Shown in pieces: positions 51,728 through 60,995 of a stretch of DNA of 64,000 nt. The notes beneath the pieces are model-generated. The model was not told where the DNA came from and did no database searches. It worked only from the letters and a program-made list of their open reading frames with translations. The DNA lies in contig CAVYDJ010000004.1 in NCBI GenBank assembly GCA_963767285.1, forward strand, positions 620,001 through 684,000. Reading direction: 5' to 3'. The stretch comes from WHSW01 sp963767285. GTDB taxonomy: Bacteria > Actinomycetota > Thermoleophilia > Solirubrobacterales > 70-9. Made by a program: the position numbers and the translations under genes. Within the stretch, counting starts at the first letter, position 1. Each line of letters begins with the position of its first letter.

Positions 51728-52084
51728 TCACTTCGCCTGCCAGAACGCGACCTCGCCCCCCGCCGGCGCCCCGATCACGCTGCGCCAACCCGCGGGTCCC
51801 TCGCGGGGCTCGAGCAGGACCGAGGCTCCGAGCCGCCGGGCGGTTTCCGTGGCCGCGGCCACGTCGGCGACGGCGACGTACGGGAGCCAGAGTGGCCGGG
51901 TCGTCCCGCACTCGACCACCCCGCCGCTGAGCCCGTCGCCCGGGTCGAGCGAACGGTAACTGCCCGCTCCGGTAGCGATTCGCTCCGTGCTCCAGCCGCA
52001 GAGTCGGGTGTAGAACTCGCAGGCGCCGCCGAGGTCGGGGGTGTGCAGCTCGAGGTGCACGACGGGATGCCGGGCCTTTGCCAT
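51728..52084 (-). CDS. VOC-family protein
   Basis: A 118-residue single-unit VOC protein (VVHLELHTPDLGGACEFYTRLCGW, PYVAVADVAAATETARRLGA, GAPAGGEVAFWQAK), similar to the CFP-30B/glyoxalase-like group often found near stress genes. The His/Glu ligand pattern is partial. ATG 52084 marks the conserved start; in-frame sequence upstream runs into the divergent sigma-factor gene leader. Confidence 0.82.
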   Translation of the reverse strand: MAKARHPVVHLELHTPDLGGACEFYTRLCGWSTERIATGAGSYRSLDPGDGLSGGVVECGTTRPLWLPYVAVADVAAATETARRLGASVLLEPREGPAGWRSVIGAPAGGEVAFWQAK

Positions 52085-52140
52085 CGATCTTGAGACCGAG
52101 GTAAGCGCGAGAACTAATCGCTGTGTCCTACTCTGGGCGC

Positions 52141-53262
52141 ATGGCCTCGACCGTCCCGGCTGCACAGGAACGCGACCTGCTCGAGCGCGCGCAGGCAGGC
52201 AGCGAGGACGCCTACGCGCGCCTGGTCGACCCCTATCGGGGGGAGCTTCACGCGCACTGCTACCGGATGCTCGGCTCGGTCCACGACGCGGAGGACGCGC
52301 TCCAGGAGACGCTGCTTCGAGCCTGGCGCGGCGTTGCTCGCTTCGAGGGCCGCAGCTCGCTGCGCTCGTGGCTTTACACGATCGCCACCAACACCTCCCT
52401 CAACGCGATCTCGAAGCGCCCCAAGCGAGTGCTGCCCGTCGACTACGGCCCGGCCGCCGACCCGCACGACGGTCCCCGGGAGCCGCTCGTCGAGTCGGTC
52501 TGGGTCGAGCCGTACCCGGACGAGACGCTCGGCCTGGAGGACGGTTACGCGGCCCCTGAGGCGCGCTACGAGCAGCGCGAGGGCGTCGAGCTGGCCTTCA
52601 TCGCGGCGCTTCAGCACCTGCCCGCCAACCAGCGGGCGGCGCTGATCCTGCGCGAGGTGCTCGGGTTCTCGGCCAAGGAGTGCGCGGAGACGCTCGACAC
52701 CAGCGTCGCCTCGGTCAACAGCGCCCTGCAGCGGGCCCGCAAGACGGTCGAGGAACGGCTGCCGGAGCAGACCCAGCAGGAGACGATGCGGACGCTCGGC
52801 GACGACGGCGTGCGCGAGGTCGTCGCCGGCTATGTCGACGCCTGGCAGAGCGGCGACGTCGACCGGGTGGTCGCGATGCTGACCCAGGACGCGTGCTTCT
52901 CGATGCCGCCGATGGCGACCTGGTTCGGCGGTCCCGACGGCGGCCACGACGAGCTGCGCACCTTCCTCGCCGCGTACCCGCTGAACGGCCAGTGGCGCTG
53001 GAAGCCGATCCAGGTGCAGGCGAACGGCCAGCCGGCGCTCGCCTACTACAGCTGGGACGACGACCAGGGTTGCTACATCCCGTTCGCCCTCAACGTCCTC
53101 AGCCTGCGGGGTGACAAGGTCTGCGACGTCACCGCTTTCATCACGCGGTCGACCGACGACCCCGACCCCGAGGTCCTGGCGCGGATGCCCGAGCAGGGCT
53201 TCGAGGCCTCCCGCCTGGCCGCGGCTTTCGAGAACTTCGGCCTCCCGGAGCGGCTCGACTGA
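52141..53262 (+). CDS. SigG-like ECF sigma factor with SnoaL-type C-terminal domain
   Basis: A 373-residue ECF sigma factor: region 2 (LVDPYRGELHAHCYRMLGSVHDAEDALQETLLRAWRG), region 4 (residues ~160-200, LREVLGFSAKECAETLDTSVASVNSALQRARK), then a ~150-residue SnoaL/NTF2-like domain (VVAGYVDAWQSGDVDRVVAMLTQDACFSMPP) that replaces an anti-sigma partner in this subgroup. Similar to mycobacterial SigG. No anti-sigma gene is adjacent. ATG 52141 is preferred over GTG 52123. The final bases couple to the DUF72 gene. Confidence 0.9.
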   Translation: MASTVPAAQERDLLERAQAGSEDAYARLVDPYRGELHAHCYRMLGSVHDAEDALQETLLRAWRGVARFEGRSSLRSWLYTIATNTSLNAISKRPKRVLPVDYGPAADPHDGPREPLVESVWVEPYPDETLGLEDGYAAPEARYEQREGVELAFIAALQHLPANQRAALILREVLGFSAKECAETLDTSVASVNSALQRARKTVEERLPEQTQQETMRTLGDDGVREVVAGYVDAWQSGDVDRVVAMLTQDACFSMPPMATWFGGPDGGHDELRTFLAAYPLNGQWRWKPIQVQANGQPALAYYSWDDDQGCYIPFALNVLSLRGDKVCDVTAFITRSTDDPDPEVLARMPEQGFEASRLAAAFENFGLPERLD

Positions 53263-54008
53263 AGGCGGTCCGGGTCGGCTGCTCGGGGTGGGTCTACCGC
53301 GACTGGCGCGGCCACTTCTATCCCGAGAAGCTGCCGCAGCGCGAGTGGCTGCGCTACTACGCCGAGCGCTTCGACACCGTCGAGATCAACAACACCTTCT
53401 ACCGGCTGCCCTCCGAGAGCGCGGTCGCCGGCTGGGTGGAGCAGACGCCGCCCGACTTCTGCTTCGCGGTCAAGGCGAGCCGCTACATCACGCACGTCAA
53501 GCGCCTGAAGGAACCGGCGAAGTACGTCGAGCGCTTCTGCGACACGATCCGGCCGTTGACCGAGGCGCGGGAGCTGTCGGTGATCCTCTGGCAGCTGCCG
53601 CCGACGTTCAAGCGCGATGACGAGCGGCTCGCCGCGGCGTTGACCGCGATCACCGAGCGCGCCCCGGGACGGCACGCCGTGGAATTCCGCCATCCGAGCT
53701 GGTTCGCGCCCGACGTCTACGGGCTGCTGCGCGAGCGCGGCGCCGCGCTCGTGATCGTCGACTCGCCCGAGTACCCGTTCGCGAAGCGCGAGCTGACCGC
53801 CGACTGGACCTACGTGCGGCTGCACCGCGGCGGGCGGAAGGCCAGCGGCCGGTACACGAAGGCCGAGCTCCAGACCTGGAAGCGGCGAATCGCCGCCTGG
53901 CGGTCGGCGGTCGAGGTGCTCGCCTACTTCAACAACGACTGGGAGGCGTTCGCGGTCGACAACGCGCGGACCCTGAGGGAGGGGTTGAGCGGGCCGTCCG
54001 GGCCCTGA
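53259..54008 (+). CDS. DUF72 family protein, probable CTG start
   Basis: A 249-residue TIM-barrel DUF72 (YecE-like) protein: VRVGCSGWVYRDWRGHFYPE at the N-terminus, FDTVEINNTFYRLPS, FAVKASRYITHVKRL, AVEFRHPSW, VRLHRGGR and YFNNDWEAFAVDNA are all family blocks. The frame has no ATG, GTG or TTG before the conserved start; the only candidate is CTG 53259, which overlaps the sigma-factor stop (CTGA). Function of the family is unknown; it appears near DNA repair or stress genes in many genomes. Confidence 0.87.
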   Translation: MKAVRVGCSGWVYRDWRGHFYPEKLPQREWLRYYAERFDTVEINNTFYRLPSESAVAGWVEQTPPDFCFAVKASRYITHVKRLKEPAKYVERFCDTIRPLTEARELSVILWQLPPTFKRDDERLAAALTAITERAPGRHAVEFRHPSWFAPDVYGLLRERGAALVIVDSPEYPFAKRELTADWTYVRLHRGGRKASGRYTKAELQTWKRRIAAWRSAVEVLAYFNNDWEAFAVDNARTLREGLSGPSGP

Positions 54009-54011
54009 CGC

Positions 54012-54049
54012 AGAGCGACCCCGCCGGAGTCAAGTGACGGGGTCGCTCT
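54012..54049. terminator. Terminator-like stem-loop after the DUF72 gene
   Basis: A perfect 12-base stem (AGAGCGACCCCG / CGGGGTCGCTCT) with a 14-base loop lies three bases after the stop. No T-run follows. Confidence 0.75.
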
Positions 54050-54360
54050 CAGGTCGCGCCCGGCAGGGAAGGGCCCGACCCCAGGTGGGCTGTCCTTCGC
54101 CTACCTGCTTGCCTCCGGGGTCGTCTCGGAGCCTCGTGCTCCCAGCCGGAGAGAGGCGGCTTGACCGACCTTGGAGGAAGTGTTCATTCTTGGTGTCTCG
54201 ACTCGACTCGACGAATCGTCGACGTCCGAGAAATCGGCCTCCAAGACCGTTCGCGTTCGCAGACCTGTTTGGGTTGAAGAGGCGGCCCAAAGCAGTGGTG
54301 GGCGCTCACCTCCTGAACAAACCGTATCCGGCGCGGGCCCGGCGCGCAAGGGGCCGTCGC
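54050..54360. other. Intergenic region between convergent DUF72 and M36 genes
   Basis: About 310 bases without a convincing gene. It has somewhat lower GC than the flanks and a short TCGAC-rich patch (around 54208-54225, TCGACTCGACTCGACGAATCGTCGACG). Open frames here are short and show no family resemblance. Confidence 0.5.
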
Positions 54361-57300
54361 CTACACCTCGAGCTTCGCGACCCGCTTCGCCTTCGTCATC
54401 AGGCCGTTCGCGTCGGTCGCGGTCGCGGCGACGGTGACCCGCAGACGCTCGAGCTTCGCATCGGCGGCGCGCCGGATCACCCGCCGCGGGACCTTGGCGA
54501 CGGTCGACGTCACCTGTGACGTGCCGGCGGTCGAGTCGAACCGGCCGATCCGCCGGGAGTCCAGGTCGAGCCGTCGCGCGAGCCCGCGGGACACCCTCAG
54601 ATCGCCGTTTACGCGGCACGGTGGCTGGAAGCAGGTGACGTCGATCACGATCGAGCGGCCGATGCCCCGGTTCGGCACCTTGAGCAGGGGCGCCCGCGGG
54701 GTCGGCTCCTGCGGCGCGCGGATGGAGAGCGCCTTGGTTGCCGTGCCCGCGCCGCCGCGGAAGTCCTTGACCGAGACCCGCGCCGAGAAGACGCCCGCGC
54801 TCGCGTACGCGAAGTCGGTGGCCGGGCCGTCGGTCGTCCGGTCGGCCGTCCCGTCGCCGTCGAAGTCCCATTCGTAGCCGGTGATCCTCGAGTCCGGGTC
54901 GGTGAACGAGGAGGCGTCGAAGTGCACCGGTTCGCCGGGCTCGGCCGTGGTCTTGTCGGTGGCCAGCGTCCCGGCCGGAAGCGCGTTCGGCGCACCGCCG
55001 AGCACCTCGAGCTCGGTGAGGTCGATGAAGTCGGTGCCCGAGCAGCTGGTCGGCGCGCACTGCGGGTCGACCCGCAGCGGGCTGAGCAGCTTGATCCGCA
55101 CGAAACGCACGCCGAGCCCGCTCGAGCCGGCGGGGGTACGCGAGTTCAGCAGTCCGATGTTGGCGTCGGTGAACCCGGCGGCCCCGGTGCCGTTGACGGC
55201 GGTCTGGAAGTTCGTCCCGTCGGCGGAGGTCTCGATCGTGAACTCGCGCGTCGTCGCCGAGGCACCGTCGCCGCACCCCGCGGAAGGGTCGATCAGGAAC
55301 TCGGTCACGTCGATTGCCCGCGGCAGCTCGACCACCAGCGTGGGCGTCCCCGCGTTCGGATTGCCGGGGTCCGCGCTCGATGGGTTGAAGGCCGACCACG
55401 TGGTGCCCTGCGACTGGTCGAGCGCCTGGGCCGCGCCGCAGCCGAAGGGGCCGCCCGTGTCGTCGCTGACCGCCTCGATCGTCGCGCCGCCGTTCAGGGC
55501 CGCCCAGTCGCGGACCAGCGCCTGGTCCCGGGTCGTGGCCTGATCGCCGCTGACGGCGACGTTGCGCGCGACGGCCGGGTTGTAGCCCGCGTCGCCGAAG
55601 AAGGCGAGCTTCGGATATGTCCCGGCCGGCACGTCGTCGATCGTGTAGCGCCCCTGCACGTCGGAGGCGTCGACCAGGTGGTCGCCCAGCGCCGGGCTGG
55701 TGGTGTGGCCGGCGAGTCCGACCCGGACGCCCGGCAGGGGGAGCCCGGAGTTCGCGTCGGTGACGATTCCGGTCACGGTCCCGGCCGGGCCGTCGGCGTC
55801 CGGCGGCGCGGAGAAGTCCTCGATCGGCCGCGTGTCGGCGCCGTCGGTGGCGGCGGCGAAGTAGCCCATCCCGCGATTGCGGAAGACATCCCAGATCAGG
55901 TCGTGCAAGGCGCCGCCGAAGTCGATCTCGTCGGCCGCGAGGATCGCGTTGCGCATGTCGAGCATCGTCGGCTCGGGAGGTGAGATCCGCATCCCGTCGC
56001 TGACCAGGATCTCGGCCAGGTCGGAGGCGGCCATGGCGTCCCCGGTCTTGATCTCGAGCGCTTCGCGCAGATCCCACAGCGTCTCGGCCCAGATCTCGCC
56101 GTCGGCGTGAACCTCGGGCACGCCCGCGACCTTGCCGAAATCGCCGAACGTGTAGCCGCCGATCCCGGTCGCCGTCCCACCGGGGCAGGCCGCGTTGACG
56201 ATTCCGACCGGGCAGTCGAGCGCCTGGGAGCGCAGCGTGTGCGGGTCGAGGTCGGTGTATTCGCCCACGTCGATCTCTCCCGGCGTGCCGATCGCGTTCG
56301 GCTTCAAGCCGTCGCGGACCTGCAGGTCGGAGGCGAACCAGTCGCTCCAGGCCTCGCCCATCGCCCCGGCCTGCGCCGTGTTGAGGGCGCCGGAGCCGTC
56401 GGCGTTGATGACCAGCCGGTTCGAGAGTCCGTGCGTGTATTCGTGCCAGATCACCCCGGAGTCGTCGCCGCCGTTGACGTTGCGGAAGTCCAGCGCGGCC
56501 GCCGAGCCGCTGTCCTTGAAGAGGTACATCTGCATGCGTGGCGACTGGCCGTCGGGCGGGGTCGACATGTTGGCGTTGTTCGAATGGTTGGCGTCGGGCC
56601 CGCCGCCCGCGCCGAGCGAAGCGCCGTCGTCGGCCTGGACGAGCACCGGGTCGCTGCCGCCGGTGCCGCCGACCTCGAAGTTTCCCCACTCGTCGGTGAA
56701 GTTGACCTCGGGACCGGCGAGGTGATCGTGGAAGCGTGAGACGAGGTAGAACGCCTGGACGCCGTTCTGCGAGCGGTTCGTCTGCCACGACGTGGGCACC
56801 GCCGGGTTCCAGCCGCACGGGTTCGCGGCCGGGCAGTTCGGGCCCGGGGTGAACGCGGTGAACGGATAGAGGAAGTCGCTGCCCGCGCTCGGCGCGATCT
56901 CCTCCGCCGGGTCGGCGACGTCATCGTCGTCGACGTCGGACCAGGCGCGCGCCCATGACCCGGTCAGCGTCGTCGCGCCCGGGGTCAGGCCGAAGGTCTC
57001 CAGATCGACGCCGACGGCGGGAGCGGCGCCGGGATGGTTCTCGAACACCTGGGCGTTGGCGGCGTCCTCGACCAGGTTCTGGCGATAGAGGATCGCGCCG
57101 CCGGCCGCGTCGACCACCGCGTCGTAGAGGGCGTCGTCGGCGCGGAGCGTGACGTGCCAAGCCAGGTGCGCCTGACTGCCGGCCCCGAAGATCACCAGGC
57201 GGGCGAAGTCGCCGCCGGCGAACTCGGTCACCCGGCGCACGCCGGCGGGCCCCGAGCGCACCGCCGGGGTGTGGGCGGCGCCGACGTTCCGCGCGAGCTC

Positions 57301-57903
57301 GGCGAGCGCGTCGGCGCCCGAGAGCGCCGGCTCGGTCGAGGCGACCGCGGGATCGTGAAGCGGGGAGCCGGCCACCGAGTACACCCGGCCGGCGTCGTCG
57401 AGCGCCACCCGGACGTCGTTGTCGAAGGCCGGGATCCCGTCGACCAGCTGGCGGAAGCGGACCAAGGTGAGGCCGTTCGGCGTGCCGGCGCGCTGGTCGA
57501 CCTCGAGGCCGGCGAGGTCGGCGGCGTCGAGGCCGAGCAGGGCACGATTGGCGCGCAGGTAGTCGGTTGCGACCGCGACCGCGCCGCCATGGCGTGGCCC
57601 GGCCAGCGGCCCGTCGGTGCGGACCAGCTGGTGCGGGGTGCCCGTCAGGGGATCGATTGTCAGCGCGGCCTCCGGCCCGAGGTCGTCGAGCGCCGCCGTA
57701 CGCGCGCCCTCGGTGCGGTCGCTCACCTGAACGCCGCGGGCGAGCCCGGTCGCCGGCCGGACCTGCGCGCGGGTCTCGGAGCGCGAGTCGAAGTACGGCA
57801 TCGCACCGCCCGAGCCCTCGCCGCCGTCGCCGACCGCGGCGACGCTCGCCGGCAGGCAGAGCGCGAGCCCGGCCATCAGCGCCAATGTCTTCACATGCTG
57901 CAT
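54361..57903 (-). CDS. Secreted M36 (fungalysin) metalloprotease, multi-domain
   Basis: An 1180-residue exported protease. Signal peptide (LALMAGLALCLPASVAA), an FTP/PepSY-type propeptide (DYLRANRALLGLDAADLAGL, FRQLVDGIPAFDNDVRV), then the fungalysin catalytic domain with HEYTH zinc motif in GVIWHEYTHGLSNRLV and the third ligand Glu in GAMGEAWSDWFA. C-terminal extras: a carboxypeptidase-regulatory-like Ig domain (GIVTDANSGLPLPGVRVG), a discoidin-like domain, a PKD domain (YEWDFDGDGTADRTTDG) and a beta tail. ATG 57903 precedes the signal peptide. It should degrade proteins outside the cell. Confidence 0.92.
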   Translation of the reverse strand: MQHVKTLALMAGLALCLPASVAAVGDGGEGSGGAMPYFDSRSETRAQVRPATGLARGVQVSDRTEGARTAALDDLGPEAALTIDPLTGTPHQLVRTDGPLAGPRHGGAVAVATDYLRANRALLGLDAADLAGLEVDQRAGTPNGLTLVRFRQLVDGIPAFDNDVRVALDDAGRVYSVAGSPLHDPAVASTEPALSGADALAELARNVGAAHTPAVRSGPAGVRRVTEFAGGDFARLVIFGAGSQAHLAWHVTLRADDALYDAVVDAAGGAILYRQNLVEDAANAQVFENHPGAAPAVGVDLETFGLTPGATTLTGSWARAWSDVDDDDVADPAEEIAPSAGSDFLYPFTAFTPGPNCPAANPCGWNPAVPTSWQTNRSQNGVQAFYLVSRFHDHLAGPEVNFTDEWGNFEVGGTGGSDPVLVQADDGASLGAGGGPDANHSNNANMSTPPDGQSPRMQMYLFKDSGSAAALDFRNVNGGDDSGVIWHEYTHGLSNRLVINADGSGALNTAQAGAMGEAWSDWFASDLQVRDGLKPNAIGTPGEIDVGEYTDLDPHTLRSQALDCPVGIVNAACPGGTATGIGGYTFGDFGKVAGVPEVHADGEIWAETLWDLREALEIKTGDAMAASDLAEILVSDGMRISPPEPTMLDMRNAILAADEIDFGGALHDLIWDVFRNRGMGYFAAATDGADTRPIEDFSAPPDADGPAGTVTGIVTDANSGLPLPGVRVGLAGHTTSPALGDHLVDASDVQGRYTIDDVPAGTYPKLAFFGDAGYNPAVARNVAVSGDQATTRDQALVRDWAALNGGATIEAVSDDTGGPFGCGAAQALDQSQGTTWSAFNPSSADPGNPNAGTPTLVVELPRAIDVTEFLIDPSAGCGDGASATTREFTIETSADGTNFQTAVNGTGAAGFTDANIGLLNSRTPAGSSGLGVRFVRIKLLSPLRVDPQCAPTSCSGTDFIDLTELEVLGGAPNALPAGTLATDKTTAEPGEPVHFDASSFTDPDSRITGYEWDFDGDGTADRTTDGPATDFAYASAGVFSARVSVKDFRGGAGTATKALSIRAPQEPTPRAPLLKVPNRGIGRSIVIDVTCFQPPCRVNGDLRVSRGLARRLDLDSRRIGRFDSTAGTSQVTSTVAKVPRRVIRRAADAKLERLRVTVAATATDANGLMTKAKRVAKLEV

Positions 57904-58000
57904 CCCCGTCCCCTGCGTGTCGTCGCTCCCTGCGCGACAGCATCCCACGAACCCCAGGCAACTTCCACCCCGTCGCGGGCGCGCGTCTAGACTCCACGCG

Positions 58001-58312
58001 ATGAAAGTGGGGTCGTGGGGTGATTTCCCGCCGCTTTTGATCGCGGCCTTGTGCGCCGTCGTCCCGGTGGCTCATGTCGGCGGGCTGCTCGCGGCCCTGC
58101 CGCTGCTCCTGCTCGTGATCCCGCTCGTCGTCGGGCGCTATCCCGGCGAGGGCGTTCTGGCGAGCGTGCGGGAGCGCCGGCGCCGCCCCCGTCCGCTGCG
58201 CGCGCTTGTCGCCAAGCCGAGCGCCCCTCGCGTCGCCGACCTGCTTCGCAATCGCCTGCTGGTTGCGGCCTCGCTCGCCGAGCGCGCGCCACCGCTCTCG
58301 CCGGCTCGCTAG
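58001..58312 (+). CDS. Small membrane protein, paralogue of the gene at 60728
   Basis: A 103-residue protein with one or two hydrophobic segments (FPPLLIAALCAVVPVAHVGGLLAALPLLLLVIPLVV) then the motif GRYPGE and a basic Arg-rich stretch ending AERAPPL. The gene at 60728 shares this layout (LLALLIVLLAGRYPGERAL then LAGRAPPV), so the two are paralogues bracketing the copper operon. Function unknown. Divergent from the M36 protease, with 97 bases between starts. Confidence 0.78.
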   Translation: MKVGSWGDFPPLLIAALCAVVPVAHVGGLLAALPLLLLVIPLVVGRYPGEGVLASVRERRRRPRPLRALVAKPSAPRVADLLRNRLLVAASLAERAPPLSPAR

Positions 58313-58353
58313 AGACGGTCGCGGGCGCGTTCGCCCGCCAACGAGAGGACGAG

Positions 58354-59019
58354 ATGTCACGAACTTCAGTGGCCGTCGCCTTCGTCGCGGTCATCGCGGC
58401 GATCGCGCCGGCAGACGGATACGCGCACCAGGGCAACGCCGACTACAGATCGGAGCTCGACGGGGTCACCCCGCCGGTCGAGGGCCTCGAGGCCGAGGTC
58501 GTCAACTACGACGACGCCCTCGAGCTGCGAAACGAGACCGGCGAGACGGTGATCGTCGAGGGCTATGCCGGCGAGCCCTACATCCGCATCGACGGCGATG
58601 GGCAGGTCTTCCTGAACACCAGGTCGCCCGCCTATTACCTCAACGACGACCGCTACGGGGAGGCCGAGGTCCCTGCGAGCGCCGATCCCGACGCCAAGCC
58701 CGAATGGGAGGCGGTCGACGGCACCGGCCGCTACAGCTGGCATGACCACCGGATCCACTACATGAGCACCGGGACGCCGAGCCAGGTCGCCGACGAGGAC
58801 GCCCGCACCAAGATCTTCGACTACCGGGTCCCGATCGAGGTCGGCGATCGCGGTGCCGAGATCACCGGCACCCTGTACTGGGCCGGCGGGTCCGGCGGGC
58901 TGCCGCTCGCCCCGTTTATCGCCCTGGGGGTGCTCGCCCTGCTCGCGGCCGCCGTGGTCGTCGTGCGGCGCCGCCGAGGATCCGGCCCGGAGCCCGGAGA
59001 GGTCCCGGAGGCCTGGTGA
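58354..59019 (+). CDS. Exported membrane-anchored protein of the copper operon
   Basis: A 221-residue protein: signal peptide (VAVAFVAVIAAIAPADGYA) with a predicted mature N-terminal His (HQGNADYRS), an outside domain (~140 residues, ETVIVEGYAGEPYIRID, WHDHRIHYMS) and one C-terminal membrane helix (LAPFIALGVLALLAAAVVVV). The WHDHRIHYM segment and N-terminal His suggest metal binding. GAGAGGAC precedes the ATG, and the stop overlaps the GTG of the CopC-CopD gene. Found beside CopCD/YcnI genes in other actinobacteria (recollection). Confidence 0.8.
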   Translation: MSRTSVAVAFVAVIAAIAPADGYAHQGNADYRSELDGVTPPVEGLEAEVVNYDDALELRNETGETVIVEGYAGEPYIRIDGDGQVFLNTRSPAYYLNDDRYGEAEVPASADPDAKPEWEAVDGTGRYSWHDHRIHYMSTGTPSQVADEDARTKIFDYRVPIEVGDRGAEITGTLYWAGGSGGLPLAPFIALGVLALLAAAVVVVRRRRGSGPEPGEVPEAW

Positions 59020-60731
59020 GGCGGCCGGTCCTGATCGCGGTTGCTCTGGTCGCCCTCGCGGCGCCGGGCTCGGCGTCGGCGCACGCGATGCTCGACCACA
59101 CCTCGCCGCGCCAGGGCGCCAACCTGCCCGAGCAGCCCGAGAAGGTCGCGTTCTACTTCGACGAGCCGATCGAGGCCAGCTTCGGCGCGGTCAGGGTCTA
59201 CGACTCGGCCGGCGATCCGGTGCAGAGCGGCGATGTCTTCCGCCCGGACGGCGACAGCGCGGCGATCGCCGTCGGTCTCGAGCCGGGGCTCGCCGACGGC
59301 TCCTACACCGCCACCTACCGGATCGTCTCGACGGACTCGCATCCGATTTCCGGCGGCTTCGTGTTCTCGATCGGCACCCCGACCCAGGCGGCGAGCGTTG
59401 AGGCGCTGCTCGAGGAGAGCTCGTCGGGCGACGTGACCTCGGTCGCCTTCTGGGCGGATCGCTGGCTCGGGTACCTGGCGATCGCGGTCGCGCTCGGCGG
59501 CGCCGTCTTTCTGTTCGGCGTCTGGCGCCCGGCGCTCGCCGACGCCACGTCCGCCGAGCCCGAGCGCGACGAGGTCGACGACGCGTTCACCGGGCGCGCC
59601 ACGCGCCTGATCACGGTCGCGACGGTGGTCGGGCTGGCGGCGACGCTACTCGCGATTCCGCTGGAGGGAGCGACCGCCGCCGGGACCACCTTCTGGCAGG
59701 CGCTCGATCCCTCCGACCTCTCCGCGGTGATCGAGACCCGGTTCGGCCGGGTGATGCTGATCCGAGCCGGCGCCTGGATCGCCTTCGGCCTGATCGTCGC
59801 CGCGGCCCTCAGGGGTCCCGGTCGCAACCTCTTCGTCCCGGGCGCGATCGCGCTTGGCGTGCTCGCGATCACGCCGGCGCTCTCCGGTCACGCCGCCACC
59901 CAGGACCCGAGCTGGGTGCTCGTGCCCGCCGACGCGATCCACGTGCTCGCGGTCAGCGTCTGGGCCGGCGGCCTGGTCATGCTGATCTGGGCGCTGCCGG
60001 CGGCGACCGGCCGGCTCGCGGCCGAGCGGCGAACGGACCTGCTGGTCGCGACCCTGACCCGTTTCTCGCCCCTGGCGCTCGCTTCGGTGATCGCCCTCGC
60101 GGCGACCGGCACGCTGCAGACACTGCTCGAGCTCGACCGGCTCGGCGACCTCTTCGACACGGCCTTCGGGCGGGCGGTCCTGATCAAGGTCGGTCTCCTG
60201 ATCGTCCTGACCGGGCTCGGATGGGCGAACCGCCACCGGCTGATCCCCGCCCTGGCCCGGCTCGTGGGCGAGCGCGCGACGCCGGGCCGGGTCGGCGTCG
60301 CGGTGCGACGCAACCTGAGGATCGAGGTCGTGCTGGTCGCGGCCGCGATCGGCGTCGCCGCGGCGCTGGTCAGCTACGCGCCCGGCGACGATGAGGGCGG
60401 GGCCCCAGTCTCGGGCCGCACCGCGGTCGGGCCGGCGGTGCTCGAGTACACGGTCGACCCGGCGCGCCTCGGGCGCAACCAGATCCACCTCTACCTCTTC
60501 GACGCCGCCGACGGCAGCCAGTACACGGCAGCGCGGCAGGTCGCGGTCGAGGCGATGGAGCACGACAAGGGGATCGGGCCGCTCGACTTCGACGCGCGTA
60601 AGTCCGGTCCCGGCCACTACGTCGTCCAGGGCGCCGAGTTCGGCGTCCGCGGCGAGTGGATGATCACGGTCACCGTCCGCAGTTCGAGGTTCGACCAGGA
60701 CACGGCCGAGTTCGAGGTCCCGATCGAATGA
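59016..60731 (+). CDS. CopC-CopD fusion copper-handling protein
   Basis: A 571-residue protein. Signal peptide to SASA, then a CopC domain with mature N-terminal HAMLDH and the DSHPISGGF segment, both typical Cu ligands; eight or so membrane helices of the CopD domain follow (residues ~140-430, with HAATQD and HVLAVSVWAGG); the last ~100 residues are an outside YtkA-like beta domain (LYLFDAADGSQ). It takes up or sequesters copper at the membrane. The start is GTG overlapping the previous stop (GTGA). Confidence 0.93.
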   Translation: MRRPVLIAVALVALAAPGSASAHAMLDHTSPRQGANLPEQPEKVAFYFDEPIEASFGAVRVYDSAGDPVQSGDVFRPDGDSAAIAVGLEPGLADGSYTATYRIVSTDSHPISGGFVFSIGTPTQAASVEALLEESSSGDVTSVAFWADRWLGYLAIAVALGGAVFLFGVWRPALADATSAEPERDEVDDAFTGRATRLITVATVVGLAATLLAIPLEGATAAGTTFWQALDPSDLSAVIETRFGRVMLIRAGAWIAFGLIVAAALRGPGRNLFVPGAIALGVLAITPALSGHAATQDPSWVLVPADAIHVLAVSVWAGGLVMLIWALPAATGRLAAERRTDLLVATLTRFSPLALASVIALAATGTLQTLLELDRLGDLFDTAFGRAVLIKVGLLIVLTGLGWANRHRLIPALARLVGERATPGRVGVAVRRNLRIEVVLVAAAIGVAAALVSYAPGDDEGGAPVSGRTAVGPAVLEYTVDPARLGRNQIHLYLFDAADGSQYTAARQVAVEAMEHDKGIGPLDFDARKSGPGHYVVQGAEFGVRGEWMITVTVRSSRFDQDTAEFEVPIE

Positions 60732-60973
60732 TGTTCCTGGTCGCGATCGCGCCGCTGCTGGCTCTGTTGATCGTCCTGCTCGCCGGCCGCTACCCGGGCG
60801 AGCGGGCCCTGGATCGGCTTCGGCTGACCCTGCGCCCGCGCCGGCGCAGCCGAACCCTGGGCCGGCGCCTCGGCGCGCTGGCCGAGCCGATGTCCTGGCG
60901 CGGCGGCCGTCTGATCGCCGTGTCGCTGGCGGGCCGCGCGCCTCCGGTGGGGGCCGGAGCACGCGTGCAATGA
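60728..60973 (+). CDS. Small membrane protein, paralogue of the gene at 58001
   Basis: An 81-residue protein with a hydrophobic N-terminal helix (MMFLVAIAPLLALLIVLLA), the motif GRYPGERALD, an Arg-rich basic stretch and the ending LAGRAPPV. Its ATG overlaps the stop of CopC-CopD (ATGA) and YcnI follows 22 bases later. It is a paralogue of the gene at 58001 and probably part of the same copper machinery; no known family name. Confidence 0.78.
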   Translation: MMFLVAIAPLLALLIVLLAGRYPGERALDRLRLTLRPRRRSRTLGRRLGALAEPMSWRGGRLIAVSLAGRAPPVGAGARVQ

Positions 60974-60995
60974 ACTTCTACGAAAGGAACAGGAA

